The notes under the pieces: model-generated
The model's database searches: none
Told to the model about the DNA's origin: nothing
What the model saw: the letters and a program-made list of their open reading frames with translations, nothing else
In this document: piece by piece, positions 40,915-49,251 of the stretch
How positions within the stretch are numbered: position 1 is the stretch's first letter
Layout of the letters: every line of letters begins with the position of its first letter
Source of the DNA: DAOUJH01 sp965116555
GTDB lineage: Bacteria; Chloroflexota; Dehalococcoidia; Lucifugimonadales; QGNO01
DNA length: 64,000 bases
Assembly (NCBI GenBank): GCA_965116555.1
Contig: OZ220698.1
Span: forward strand, 186,001 to 250,000
Direction of reading: 5' to 3'
Program-made: the position numbers and the translations under genes

Positions 40915-42801
40915 CTACCCCACAACGCTGAGCACAACGTGAGACGGGTGATCGGCGTCGTGGTGGACCGTGTTCAGCGCGACGCGAGTATGCGTGTTGC
41001 GCCCCAAGGGTTCTCCCGTGTTGGGGTTCGCGTCAAAGCGGGGGAAGTTGGAGCTGGACACGTCCAGTCTTATGCGGTGCCCCTTGGCAAACACGTTCGA
41101 CGTAGGGTACAGCACTATCGTCACTGGGTAGACCTCGCCGGGGCTCATTGGTGACGGCCTCTCCCATGAGTCTCGGTAGCGCATCCTGAAGATGCTGTCC
41201 GATATATTTAGGGCAAATCCGTACGGGTAGTCCTCGTTTGGCGAATAGACGTCTATCAGCTTTGCCGTGAAGTCGGTATCGGGTGCATCGGATGATACCC
41301 ACAGCTTCACCTCTATTGGCCCTGTGACCTCAACGTCGCGTTCCAGGCGCTCCGTCTGAAACACCAGCACGTCGTGGCGGGTGCTCAACGGTGCGTTGAA
41401 GGGAGGCTTTGCCCCGTATAAGCCCTCTCGTTCCCGCTGGTCCCAGCCGCCGGCCGTCACTATCTGCTCCACACGGGATCCCTGCGGCAACAGCGATGAG
41501 TCGGCTATGAAGTCCGGTACCGGGCGCAGCGTCGCCAGCGACGATATGTTGCCTCCCACGGATGGTACGGGGTCAGTGGGGTCGAACTGATACGTGGTGG
41601 AAGAGCTTTGCGCTTCAGGAGTGTCCACGCGCAGAGAGCCGTCGCTGTGGAGGTGGTAGCTCACGCTTGCGGCGCGGGAAAGCGGCCACTCCTGCTCGTC
41701 TCGCCAGTGGCCTCCGTGATTGAGTCGGCCTTCCCTGTTCATCCGGCCGTCGCCGCCGCCCATGATGAAGATGCGGACGGAGGGGTCATCCTCAACGCCG
41801 TTGTCCACCCCTTTCAGCCAGTGATCGAACCAGCGCAGGCGCTCCTCGTTGTAGTCGATAGGAGCCTCGCATCCAAGGTCTATGCCGCCGGAATAAGTGA
41901 GAGCCATCGTGCCGTCCCCGTGCGTCCAAGGGCCCATGAGCAGACGGTATGGGCCTCTCTTTTTCTGGGACAGGCCGATGAAGTTTTCAAGGTTGGCGCG
42001 GGTATAGGAGTCGTACCAAGCGCTGGAAAAGACCGTAGGCACGTCGGCGAACTGGTCCCAGTGAAGCTCAAAGTTGACGCTGGGGTCCTTCCACAAGTCG
42101 TCATAGTCACCGCGGGTGAGCAGCTGAATGGCAAGCTGTTCGTAAGCCGGAGCGTGCGCCAGTGGCGTCTGTCCCTTCTTGATTGGCAGTCGCTTCAGAA
42201 TCTCCCGTGTATCCGACCCGTCCAGCGCCCTGGCTGCCGCGGGGTCGCTCTTGAGCAGAGCGTTGGTGTTGGTGCCGGCGTGCCAGTACAGCCAGGTTAG
42301 GAAACGCAGCTCCAGGGCGCCTCCCTGCCGGAGCGTACTGGTGTAGCCGTTGGAAGCGCCCTCGTTGACCCACATGCAGGTCAGCCCCGGCGGGTCTAGC
42401 ACCGCCAGCGAGTTCTGCGTCCAACCCGCATAGGACGTTCCGGTGGTGCCTACCTTGCCGTTGCACCAGGGTTGCTCAACCAGCCATTTCATGGTGTCGT
42501 AGCCGTCCGGACCTTCCTGCCAGAAGAAGCCGAATTCGCCTTCCGACTGGTAGCAAGCGCGGCAGTCCTGCATGACAAAGATGTAGCCTCTCTTGGCAAA
42601 ATAGCGGCAGTTCTTTTCCACCCTGTCAGGGGCCCGCTTGTTGTATGGCGTGCGTTCCAGGATTACCGGCAGCGGGCCCTCCAATGGCTTACCGCCATCA
42701 GCGGGGAAATAGACGTCCGTTGCCAGTCTAACGCCGTCACGCATGGGCACCCTGACGTCTTCCAAGACAATGACGCCGTATTCAGGTTTTGAAGACTGCA
42801 T
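40915..42801 (-). CDS. CocE/NonD family hydrolase (X-Pro dipeptidyl-peptidase-like)
   Basis: About 628 residues from MQSSKPEYGVIVLEDV, chosen because GAGAGGTGG precedes it; a frame to 42834 exists. The S15-type alpha/beta hydrolase domain has GTTGTSYAGWTQNSLAV (about 120-136) with the nucleophile Ser, and the acid and His lie near DSYTRANLENF and LMGPWTHGDG. The C-terminal jelly-roll domain ends with VSSSNFPRFDANPNTGEPLG, standard for CocE. Characterised members cleave cocaine, glutaryl-7-ACA or X-Pro peptides; the natural substrate here is unknown. No signal peptide is visible. Confidence 0.88.
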   Translation of the reverse strand: MQSSKPEYGVIVLEDVRVPMRDGVRLATDVYFPADGGKPLEGPLPVILERTPYNKRAPDRVEKNCRYFAKRGYIFVMQDCRACYQSEGEFGFFWQEGPDGYDTMKWLVEQPWCNGKVGTTGTSYAGWTQNSLAVLDPPGLTCMWVNEGASNGYTSTLRQGGALELRFLTWLYWHAGTNTNALLKSDPAAARALDGSDTREILKRLPIKKGQTPLAHAPAYEQLAIQLLTRGDYDDLWKDPSVNFELHWDQFADVPTVFSSAWYDSYTRANLENFIGLSQKKRGPYRLLMGPWTHGDGTMALTYSGGIDLGCEAPIDYNEERLRWFDHWLKGVDNGVEDDPSVRIFIMGGGDGRMNREGRLNHGGHWRDEQEWPLSRAASVSYHLHSDGSLRVDTPEAQSSSTTYQFDPTDPVPSVGGNISSLATLRPVPDFIADSSLLPQGSRVEQIVTAGGWDQREREGLYGAKPPFNAPLSTRHDVLVFQTERLERDVEVTGPIEVKLWVSSDAPDTDFTAKLIDVYSPNEDYPYGFALNISDSIFRMRYRDSWERPSPMSPGEVYPVTIVLYPTSNVFAKGHRIRLDVSSSNFPRFDANPNTGEPLGRNTHTRVALNTVHHDADHPSHVVLSVVG

Positions 42802-42931
42802 AAAGCCACCTCTCAGACATGGGTCGGCCTGCAATATATCACCGGCCTATTGGAGGGTAAAGGCAGCAGTTGTCCCTCTCTGCATTTGACGGTAGGGATA
42901 TGATTTAAGTGATGCTGGAAGTACCCGCTTG

Positions 42932-44203
42932 ATGGAACCGATATCCACGGAAACAGCCGTAGGCAAGAAGAGGAACAGAATCTTCTTTGGCTGGTATATA
43001 GTGGCCGGGGCAGCACTGCAAGCGTTCTTTACATCGGCTACCTTCTTCTTCGGATTTACCGCTTTCTTCAACCCCATAGCCAACGAGTTTGGCTTCAGCC
43101 GGGCGGCAACCGCTACCGCCCTATCGCTTCAGCGCACCGAATCGGGAATTGCCGGGCCGTTTGTTGGGTTCTTGGTGGACCGGTATGGAGCGCGCGGCGT
43201 AATGGTGGTGGGCACCACAATAACGGCGCTTGGGTTCTTTGCGCTGGCTCGCATAACGTCCCTGCTGACCTTCTATCTCTCCTTTGGATTGCTGGCTCTC
43301 GGCATAGCCATGGCCACCATGGTGACCACTACTCCCGTAATCAGCAACTGGTTCATCCGCAAGAGAAGCAGGGCGCTTACCATCGCCTTCGCTGGAGGTT
43401 CATTGGGAGGCACAGGTGCGCCGGTTCTTGTCTGGGCAATCGGCGCCTACGGCTGGCGCGCCGTTCTCGACTGGATAGGAATCGGCACGCTCCTGGTGGG
43501 TGTACCGGTCGCGCTCATCATGCGCCACCGGCCTGAGCAACACGGCTATCTGCCGGACGGCATCCATCCATCCCAAAGTAAAGAGGAGCTGCAAGAAAGA
43601 GAAGGCCCATCTGATACGGATGAGGTCAACTTCACCGTGAGACAGATGTTGAGGACGCCCGCATTATGGCAGTTGGTGGTGGGAATGGGATTGTCCGGCA
43701 TGGTGATGTCCACAACCGTGGTGATGGTTATCCCAGGCTTGGAGAGCTTTGGCATATCTACCACAACCGCGGGTTTTGCCGTTCTTGCTTTGGCCATCGG
43801 CAACATAACGGGCCGTTTGCTTCTGGGGTTTCTTGCCGACACACTGAACAAGCGCAACGTGCTGGCCTTCACCTACGTGATGTTCTCTCTGGGCGCTCTT
43901 GCCTTCGCTCTTGTAACGGAGGTGTGGCACATAGCAATCTTCGTCCCGCTGTATGCGCTGGCGCACGGAGGCACCGTGCCGGTGCGGTTTGCCCTCCTCG
44001 CCGACTATTTCGGAAGGAGATCGTACGGAGCTCTGGTGGGGCTGATCATGACTTTGACGGCAGTATTTGGCATAGTGGGGCCTGTTTTTGCGGGCCTTGT
44101 CTTTGACATTACGGGCAGCTACAGGCCGGCGTTCATAACAATGGCGGTGCTCATGATTCCCGCCGTGCCGTTCACTCTGATGGTTAAGAAGCCCAGTCTA
44201 TAA
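42932..44203 (+). CDS. MFS transporter, oxalate/monocarboxylate-like
   Basis: 423 residues with about twelve membrane spans and a central charged loop (about residues 205-235). GPFVGFLVDRYGARGVM (about 70-86) is the MFS motif A and FAGGSLGGTGAPVLVW (about 150) lies in the fifth helix. The sequence resembles the OFA/monocarboxylate porter group (OxlT, MCT-like). A TTG directly before the ATG is an alternative start. It stands between divergent CocE and convergent-free htpX; the substrate is unknown. Confidence 0.82.
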   Translation: MEPISTETAVGKKRNRIFFGWYIVAGAALQAFFTSATFFFGFTAFFNPIANEFGFSRAATATALSLQRTESGIAGPFVGFLVDRYGARGVMVVGTTITALGFFALARITSLLTFYLSFGLLALGIAMATMVTTTPVISNWFIRKRSRALTIAFAGGSLGGTGAPVLVWAIGAYGWRAVLDWIGIGTLLVGVPVALIMRHRPEQHGYLPDGIHPSQSKEELQEREGPSDTDEVNFTVRQMLRTPALWQLVVGMGLSGMVMSTTVVMVIPGLESFGISTTTAGFAVLALAIGNITGRLLLGFLADTLNKRNVLAFTYVMFSLGALAFALVTEVWHIAIFVPLYALAHGGTVPVRFALLADYFGRRSYGALVGLIMTLTAVFGIVGPVFAGLVFDITGSYRPAFITMAVLMIPAVPFTLMVKKPSL

Positions 44204-44304
44204 CGCCCGTAGAGCGTTGGATTCAAGACGTAAGGTTGCCCCTCAAAATGCCTTGCTGTGTATAATATAGATGCGTACGTTAGACAGGAGGGCCATCCAG
44301 AATC

Positions 44305-45210
44305 ATGAACCTATTGAAGACAGGCGTGCTGTTCATTTTTCTGACCTTTCTCTTGCTTCTCACCGGAGCATTGATAGGCGGCGGCGACCCCTCTATGGTG
44401 ATGATCTTCTTCTTCATAGCCCTAGCGATGAACATCTTTGGCTTCTGGTTCAGCGACAAGCTGGTGCTATCCATGTCCCGTGCAAAGCTGGCCACTCAGG
44501 ATGAAGCCCCGGAGCTGCACAGCGTGGTGGATGAGCAGGTGTACTTCGCTGGAATCCCCAAGCCCAAGGTGTTCATCATGGATTCGGATTCGCCCAACGC
44601 CTTCGCCACGGGCCGCAGCAAGAAGAACGCCTCGATTGCAGTGACCACGGGCATCATGCGCATTCTCAACCGCGACGAACTAGGCGCCGTGATAGCCCAT
44701 GAGCTGGCACACGTTGGCAACCGGGATACGCTGATTATGACCATGGTGGCCGCAGTGGCCGGCGCGATCACTATGATAGCCTGGATGGCGCAGTGGTCGC
44801 TTATCTTCGGGGGAATGAGTGGCCGGCGCGGTGGAGGTGGTGGTAGCGCCATAGGGTTGATAGGGCTGCTGGTTGTGGTCATCGTCATGCCCCTGGCGGC
44901 AACCCTTGTGCGGCTGGCTATATCTCGCACCAGGGAGTACCAGGCCGACCGCACGGGCGCGGCGACGTCGGGCAAACCGCTGGCCTTGGCCAGCGCGTTG
45001 TCAAAGCTTGAGAGGGGCAGCAATGCGCGCAGCATGGACATACCCAAAGAGCGCCTTGAGCCTGTTTCCCACCTGTTCATTGTAAATCCGTTGAGCAGCT
45101 TGAGCCGTGATGGAATGGCGCGCCTCTTCTCAACGCATCCCCCAATTGAAGAGCGCGTCCGACGCCTTCAGGAAATAGAGGCCAACAAGGGCCCCAGGAT
45201 GATTAGATAG
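44305..45210 (+). CDS. htpX: HtpX-family M48 membrane zinc metalloprotease
   Basis: 301 residues. Two N-terminal membrane spans (about 5-25 and 30-50), then the catalytic motif VIAHELAHVGNRD (about 130-142) with HExxH, two more spans (about 150-205) and the third ligand Glu in REYQADRTGA (about 212). HtpX degrades misfolded membrane proteins together with FtsH. A TATAAT at 44261-44266 with a preceding TG is the likely promoter, and ACAGGAGGG lies 13 bases before the ATG. Confidence 0.93.
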   Translation: MNLLKTGVLFIFLTFLLLLTGALIGGGDPSMVMIFFFIALAMNIFGFWFSDKLVLSMSRAKLATQDEAPELHSVVDEQVYFAGIPKPKVFIMDSDSPNAFATGRSKKNASIAVTTGIMRILNRDELGAVIAHELAHVGNRDTLIMTMVAAVAGAITMIAWMAQWSLIFGGMSGRRGGGGGSAIGLIGLLVVVIVMPLAATLVRLAISRTREYQADRTGAATSGKPLALASALSKLERGSNARSMDIPKERLEPVSHLFIVNPLSSLSRDGMARLFSTHPPIEERVRRLQEIEANKGPRMIR

Positions 45211-45248
45211 CAGGCCTGCATATTCAGAGATAGAGGGAGGGATATCAA

Positions 45249-46187
45249 TTGACTGGCAACGCCGACTTCGACGTAATCATAGTAGGTGGAGGAGCAACCG
45301 GGCTGAGCGCGGCTCTGTATACGTCGCGCGCCATGCTCAAAACGGCCATAGTCGAAAGACTTGCGCCGGGAGGACAAATCCTGCTTACCGACGTTATAGA
45401 GAACTACCCCGGATTCCCCGATGGCATTACCGGGCCGGAACTGTCCCAATTGTACGAGCGGCAGGCCGTCAAGTACGGCGCTGAGATTCTGTACGATTCG
45501 GCGATTGGGCTGAAGAACCTGGATGGGGCTGTGAAGACCGTGGTAGGCGACGAGGGCGAATACAGCGCCAAGGCCATCATCATCTCTTCCGGTGGAGACC
45601 ACAACAAGCTGGAAGTGCCCGGCGAAGATGAGTACTCCGGCAAGGGCGTTTCCTACTGCGCCACCTGCGACGGCAACTTCTTCCGCGATATGCCGGTTGC
45701 AGTTGTTGGCGGAGGCGATTCGGCGATGCAGGAAAGTCTGTATCTGACGCAGATGACGGAGAAGGTGACCGTTTTGCACCGTCGTGACAAGCTCCGGGCC
45801 AGCAAGATCCTGCAAGACAGAGCAATGAAGCATCCCAAGATAGAGTTCAAATGGAACACGGTTGTAGAGAGGGTCCAGGGCAACGGTCAGATGGAGTCCT
45901 TGCTATTGAAGGACACGCACTCAGGTGAGAGCTCGACCTTGGGTGTGCCCGGTTTGTTCATCTTCATAGGCTTCCATCCCAACACCGAGTTTCTCAGAGA
46001 AAGCGCCATAGAACTTGATGGCGGGGGCCACATCATTGCCAACATGGCAATGGAAACCAACGTGCCGGGAGTTTACGGAGCCGGCGACGTGAGGGCCAAC
46101 TCCGACAGGCAGTTAGGCACCGCAGTTGGGGATGGCATAACCGCCGCACTCAGCGCGTACCACTACATTGAAGATTTAGAGGGGTGA
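45249..46187 (+). CDS. trxB: Thioredoxin reductase
   Basis: 312 residues, low-molecular-weight type. FAD motif DVIIVGGGATGLSAAL (about residues 8-23), redox-active SYCATCDGNFF (about 135-145), NADPH motif AVVGGGDSAMQES (about 152-164) and C-terminal GVYGAGDVRAN (about 276). It uses NADPH to reduce thioredoxin, and could feed CcdA encoded elsewhere in the window. The start is TTG with GAGGGAGGG upstream. A strong hairpin terminator follows. Confidence 0.93.
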   Translation: MTGNADFDVIIVGGGATGLSAALYTSRAMLKTAIVERLAPGGQILLTDVIENYPGFPDGITGPELSQLYERQAVKYGAEILYDSAIGLKNLDGAVKTVVGDEGEYSAKAIIISSGGDHNKLEVPGEDEYSGKGVSYCATCDGNFFRDMPVAVVGGGDSAMQESLYLTQMTEKVTVLHRRDKLRASKILQDRAMKHPKIEFKWNTVVERVQGNGQMESLLLKDTHSGESSTLGVPGLFIFIGFHPNTEFLRESAIELDGGGHIIANMAMETNVPGVYGAGDVRANSDRQLGTAVGDGITAALSAYHYIEDLEG

Positions 46188-46202
46188 CGCCCCATTAAGA
46201 AA

Positions 46203-46236
46203 GAGAGAGGGGGCTGGATTTCCAGCCCCCTCTCTT
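46203..46236. terminator. Bidirectional terminator between trxB and the IscA-like gene
   Basis: A 15-pair stem (46203-46217 with 46222-46236), GAGAGAGGGGGCTGG against CCAGCCCCCTCTCTT with one wobble, around a four-base loop; TTATTA follows on the plus side and TTTCTTAATGG on the minus side. It serves the two convergent genes. Confidence 0.8.
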
Positions 46237-46257
46237 ATTATCTCAAGATCTATGTAG

Positions 46258-46599
46258 TTAGTGGCCGCCGCAGCCGCAGGTGCCGCCGCAGGCACACCCG
46301 CCGGACTCTATGTTGGGGTTATTGATTACGAAACCGCTGCGCATCAGCCCGTCCATGTAATCTATTTCAGAACCCTGCAACAACGGAAGACTATCCTGAT
46401 CAACCACAATCTGAACGCCGTTGGAATGCATCAGCATGTCATCATGGCCAGTCTGACCGTCCAAGGTAAGAGAGTACCCCGGCCCGCCATGAGGACTTGC
46501 CGTGATGGCTATTCTCAAGGCTGTCCCGGTTTCACCCTCCTCTTCTATGATCTCCTTAAGCTTCGTTGCAGCTAGTTCGGTAACTGTGATCTCGCCCAA
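46258..46599 (-). CDS. IscA/ErpA-like (HesB family) Fe-S assembly protein
   Basis: 113 residues. ITVTELAATKLKEIIEEE at the N-terminus and FVINNPNIESGGCACGGTCGCGGH at the C-terminus (here FVINNPNIE and CACGGTCGCGG) mark the family, which binds iron or 2Fe-2S for delivery to apo-enzymes. The first conserved Cys, usually in a GCSG motif, is absent: that region reads SPHGGPGYSLTL. The C-terminal tail has extra Cys and a final His. It may therefore bind clusters differently from standard IscA. The start is TTG with AAGGAGA upstream. Confidence 0.82.
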   Translation of the reverse strand: MGEITVTELAATKLKEIIEEEGETGTALRIAITASPHGGPGYSLTLDGQTGHDDMLMHSNGVQIVVDQDSLPLLQGSEIDYMDGLMRSGFVINNPNIESGGCACGGTCGCGGH

Positions 46600-46754
46600 T
46601 TGCGGTCTCCTTTCGCTCCCTCAGTAGATAAGGATGGGGGGCGACTTTCCTTGTCTGGTCAGTTTAGCATCCCATATAAAACAGGGTCAACAGAAGGGTG
46701 GCGTTTGGGGGAGGAGATTGCGAGGTAGGAGGGTGGTCACTACAATGTGGGTAG

Positions 46755-46837
46755 GCCGAAGTGGCGGAACGGTAGACGCGATGGTCTCAAAAACCATTGG
46801 GGGCAACCCCGTCCCGGTTCGAATCCGGGCTTCGGCA
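46755..46837 (+). tRNA. tRNA-Leu (anticodon CAA)
   Basis: GCCGAAG (46755-46761) pairs with CTTCGGC (46830-46836), discriminator A, and CCA is encoded (46838-46840). Anticodon stem ATGGT/ACCAT with loop CTCAAAA; a class II variable arm (TTGGGGGCAACCCC) and T-loop GGTTCGAATCC are present. Coding sequence of a broken permease gene starts at the very next base. Confidence 0.95.
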
Positions 46838-46840
46838 CCA

Positions 46841-47206
46841 TCGGTGGCGTTGAGCATCAAGGAGATACCGTATATAGAGGCGTCGCGGGCCATAGGGGCC
46901 AGCGACTTCCGGATCATGTTGCGGCACGTGCTGCCCAACACTTTTGCCTCTTTAGTGGTGTACTCCACCAGCCTGGTGGGCAGCGCCATCCTGATAGAGG
47001 CCTCGCTCAGCTTCTTGGGAGTTGGAATGCCGGTTGGCACCATCACCTGGGGTGCTCAGCTCAGCGGGCAGGTGCTCCAGTACTTCACGGTTGCTCCGCA
47101 CATCGCCATATTCCCGGGCTTTGCTCTAACGCTGGCCGTGTTCGGGGTTAACATATTCGGTGATGCCCTGCGTGACGTGCTTGATCCCAGGTTGCGCGGT
47201 AGGTAG
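46841..47206 (+). pseudogene. Truncated 3' fragment of a peptide-type ABC permease (DppC-like)
   Basis: The frame running out of the tRNA encodes about 121 residues of the C-terminal part of a DppC/OppC permease: SVALSIKEIPYIEASRAIG (the EAA region), LRHVLPNTFASLVV, LIEASLSFLGVGMP and the end FGDALRDVLDPRLRGR. The first ~180 residues of the family are missing and there is no start codon. It aligns with the intact permease at 52498-53400, beginning at the same SVALS point. It is probably dead. The fragment abuts the 3' end of tRNA-Leu, a classic integration site. Confidence 0.82.
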
Positions 47207-47254
47207 CCGGAGTAACGCTTCTTCTCCGGGACGCCTTCAGACGCTCTTTTCTAC

Positions 47255-48469
47255 TTAGCCTGCAAGCCCGAACGATTTGGCGGCTCTATCGACTATGTAC
47301 TTCCCCAATGCCAGGGATGACGTCGCCGCCGGTGAGGGAGCGTTCAGTACGTGGAGGGCGTTTTCGGTCTCCACGATGCTGAAATCGTCCAGCAGCGCCC
47401 CTTTGCGGTCCACGGCCTGAGCCCTGACGCCCGCGCCGGCCGGTACCAGGTCTTCCTTTTCAATTTCGGGCAGCAGCCGTTGCAGGGCCTTGGTGAAGGC
47501 CGACTTGCTCAGGGAGCGGTAGAACTCGCCCAGACCGGTACGCCAGTATTTCCAGGACATCATCCAAAAGCCGGGATAGGTGGCTGTGCCCATGAACTCC
47601 GGGACATTGATGCTGGACATGGTGTAACCCTCCCTGGCGAAGGCCAGAACGGCGTTAGGTCCGGCTTCCACGCCACCGTGGATCATGCGGGTAAAATGCA
47701 CGCCTAAGAAGGGAAACTGGGGGTTGGGCACCGGGTATATGAGGCTCTTCACAAGGTGATGCTTCTCAGGCTTTAGGGTGAAGTACTCTCCACGAAATGG
47801 GATGATGCGCACCTCAGAACGAAGCCCCATTTTAGCTACTATGTCATCAGCGTGAAGGCCGGCGCAGTTGATTAGGTAGCTGGTCTGGAACTCTCCCTTG
47901 CTGGTCTCCAGGTTGATCGAGCCACCGTTTACGGTGATAGCGTTCACCTTCGCGCCGAGCACAATTTCGACGCCGTTCCGCTGCGCGTCTTCAGCGTAGG
48001 CGGAGGCTACTTCCTTGAAATCTACTATGCCGGTCTTGGGCGAGTGCAGGGCTTTGATGCCGTAGGCGTGTGGTTCAAGCTCTTTGAGCCGTTCCGTGCC
48101 TATCATCTGCAGACCCTCCACTCCGTTGGCGGCGCCTCTTTCGTAGAGGGTTTGCAGGCGCGGCAACTCCTCTTCATGAGTGGCCACTACCACTTTGCCA
48201 ATGAGGTTGTAGGAGATGCCGCGGTTTTCGCAGTAGTCGCGCAGGGCGCGGCTCCCTGCGACGCAAAGTTCCGCTTTGTATGACCCCGGCCTGTAGTAGA
48301 GGCCGGAGTGGATGACGCCGCTGTTGTGCCCGGTCTGGTGTGTGGCGACTCGTTGCTCTTTTTCCAGTACGGCTACGGAGTAGTCGGGATATCTGGTCGA
48401 TAGCTCCAATGCGGTGGCCAGTCCAAGGATGCCTCCGCCGATTACGGTGACGTGGTGATTTGTGTTCAT
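47255..48469 (-). CDS. lhgO: L-2-hydroxyglutarate oxidase/dehydrogenase
   Basis: 404-residue FAD enzyme of the DAO family. VTVIGGGILGLATALELS (about residues 8-25) is the dinucleotide-binding motif and HQTGHNSGVIHSGLYYRPGSYKA (as TGHNSGVIHSGLYY, about 46-59) is the signature of LhgO; YLINCAGLHAD (about 196) and a C-terminal NAPSPAATSSLALG complete it. It oxidises L-2-hydroxyglutarate to 2-oxoglutarate, passing electrons to the quinone pool. A similar protein might act on related hydroxyacids. Neighbours give no further hint. Confidence 0.9.
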   Translation of the reverse strand: MNTNHHVTVIGGGILGLATALELSTRYPDYSVAVLEKEQRVATHQTGHNSGVIHSGLYYRPGSYKAELCVAGSRALRDYCENRGISYNLIGKVVVATHEEELPRLQTLYERGAANGVEGLQMIGTERLKELEPHAYGIKALHSPKTGIVDFKEVASAYAEDAQRNGVEIVLGAKVNAITVNGGSINLETSKGEFQTSYLINCAGLHADDIVAKMGLRSEVRIIPFRGEYFTLKPEKHHLVKSLIYPVPNPQFPFLGVHFTRMIHGGVEAGPNAVLAFAREGYTMSSINVPEFMGTATYPGFWMMSWKYWRTGLGEFYRSLSKSAFTKALQRLLPEIEKEDLVPAGAGVRAQAVDRKGALLDDFSIVETENALHVLNAPSPAATSSLALGKYIVDRAAKSFGLAG

Positions 48470-48549
48470 GGTTAGGAGAGTATACGGCAGATGGCAAGAG
48501 CTTGCCTAAAGCTGTCGGTGCGCTTAGCATTATATGGCAGGTATTGCAA

Positions 48550-48620
48550 TGCCCGGTAGTGTAGCGGTAGCACGTCAGCCTTTGGAGCTGAAATCCCTGG
48601 TTCGAATCCAGGCCGGGCAG
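48550..48620 (+). tRNA. tRNA-Gln (anticodon TTG)
   Basis: TGCCCGG (48550-48556) pairs with CCGGGCA (48613-48619), discriminator G. Anticodon stem TCAGC/GCTGA with loop CTTTGGA; the U1-A72 pair is usual for bacterial tRNA-Gln. CCA is not encoded. The 71-base gene stands alone. Confidence 0.94.
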
Positions 48621-48661
48621 TGCTTCTTTTTCTGCGGAGTGTAGGTCAAGCCCAGAGTGGT

Positions 48662-48689
48662 GTAGGGGCTGTTCGCGAACAGCCCCTAC
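48662..48689. repeat. 28-bp perfect palindrome
   Basis: GTAGGGGCTGTTCG followed by its exact inverse complement CGAACAGCCCCTAC. It lies 41 bases after tRNA-Gln. It could end the tRNA transcript, although no T-run follows, or be a REP-like element. Only one copy is in the window. Confidence 0.7.
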
Positions 48690-48751
48690 TATTTCCTCAG
48701 CATTACAGGCAGTGGTATCAGGCGATGTGGATGCATGTACAGTAGGCAACT

Positions 48752-49210
48752 ATGAACAGGCGACAGATCCTACAGCGATTGGAAAGAGGGTGGCGGGAGC
48801 TTCACGAGTCCTTGGACGGGCTTTCCCAAGAGGAGATTGTGGAGCCCGTCTTTGACGGCGGATGGTCGGTTAAGGACTTGCTGGGTCACATCACTACTTG
48901 GGAAGAGGAGGCCATCAAGGCGATGGACTTGATGGCGAGAGGTCAACCCCAGCCGCGCTACAGGCAGTACGGCGGGATAGACGGTTTCAATGCTTGGCAA
49001 TCGGAAAAGAAGGCTGGTCTTTCGCTGGAGGATGTGCAGAGCCGGCTCATGGAGACGCACCACAGGCTGATGTCGGTGGTGGCAGAGATGTCCGAAGAGC
49101 ACTGGGCTACGGAGACCCGCATCAGGCGGCGCTTGCGCATTGATACGTACGGCCATTACCGTCTGCACCGCGAGCAAATCATGGCTTGGCGTATAGAAAG
49201 TGGTTCATAG
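48752..49210 (+). CDS. DinB-like/ClbS-DfsB family protein
   Basis: 152 residues, predicted four-helix bundle. RRQILQRLERGWRELHESL (about 3-21), WSVKDLLGHITTWEEEAI (about 44-61) with the conserved His, and HYRLHREQIMAW near the C-terminus fit the DinB/ClbS group, whose three His usually bind a metal. ClbS hydrolyses colibactin; others transfer thiols. The function here is unknown. Confidence 0.78.
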   Translation: MNRRQILQRLERGWRELHESLDGLSQEEIVEPVFDGGWSVKDLLGHITTWEEEAIKAMDLMARGQPQPRYRQYGGIDGFNAWQSEKKAGLSLEDVQSRLMETHHRLMSVVAEMSEEHWATETRIRRRLRIDTYGHYRLHREQIMAWRIESGS

Positions 49211-49251
49211 TAGGCAGCGACGCATGCGCCGCTGACTACTATCTTGCAGGG

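Noticed and set aside
46634..47206. A 190-residue gene spanning tRNA-Leu
   Set aside because: Its first half is only the tRNA and leader read as codons. Only the part after 46841 resembles a protein, and that is a fragment of an ABC permease.
48662..48689. CRISPR repeat
   Set aside because: The palindrome occurs once and there is no array of spaced copies anywhere in the window.
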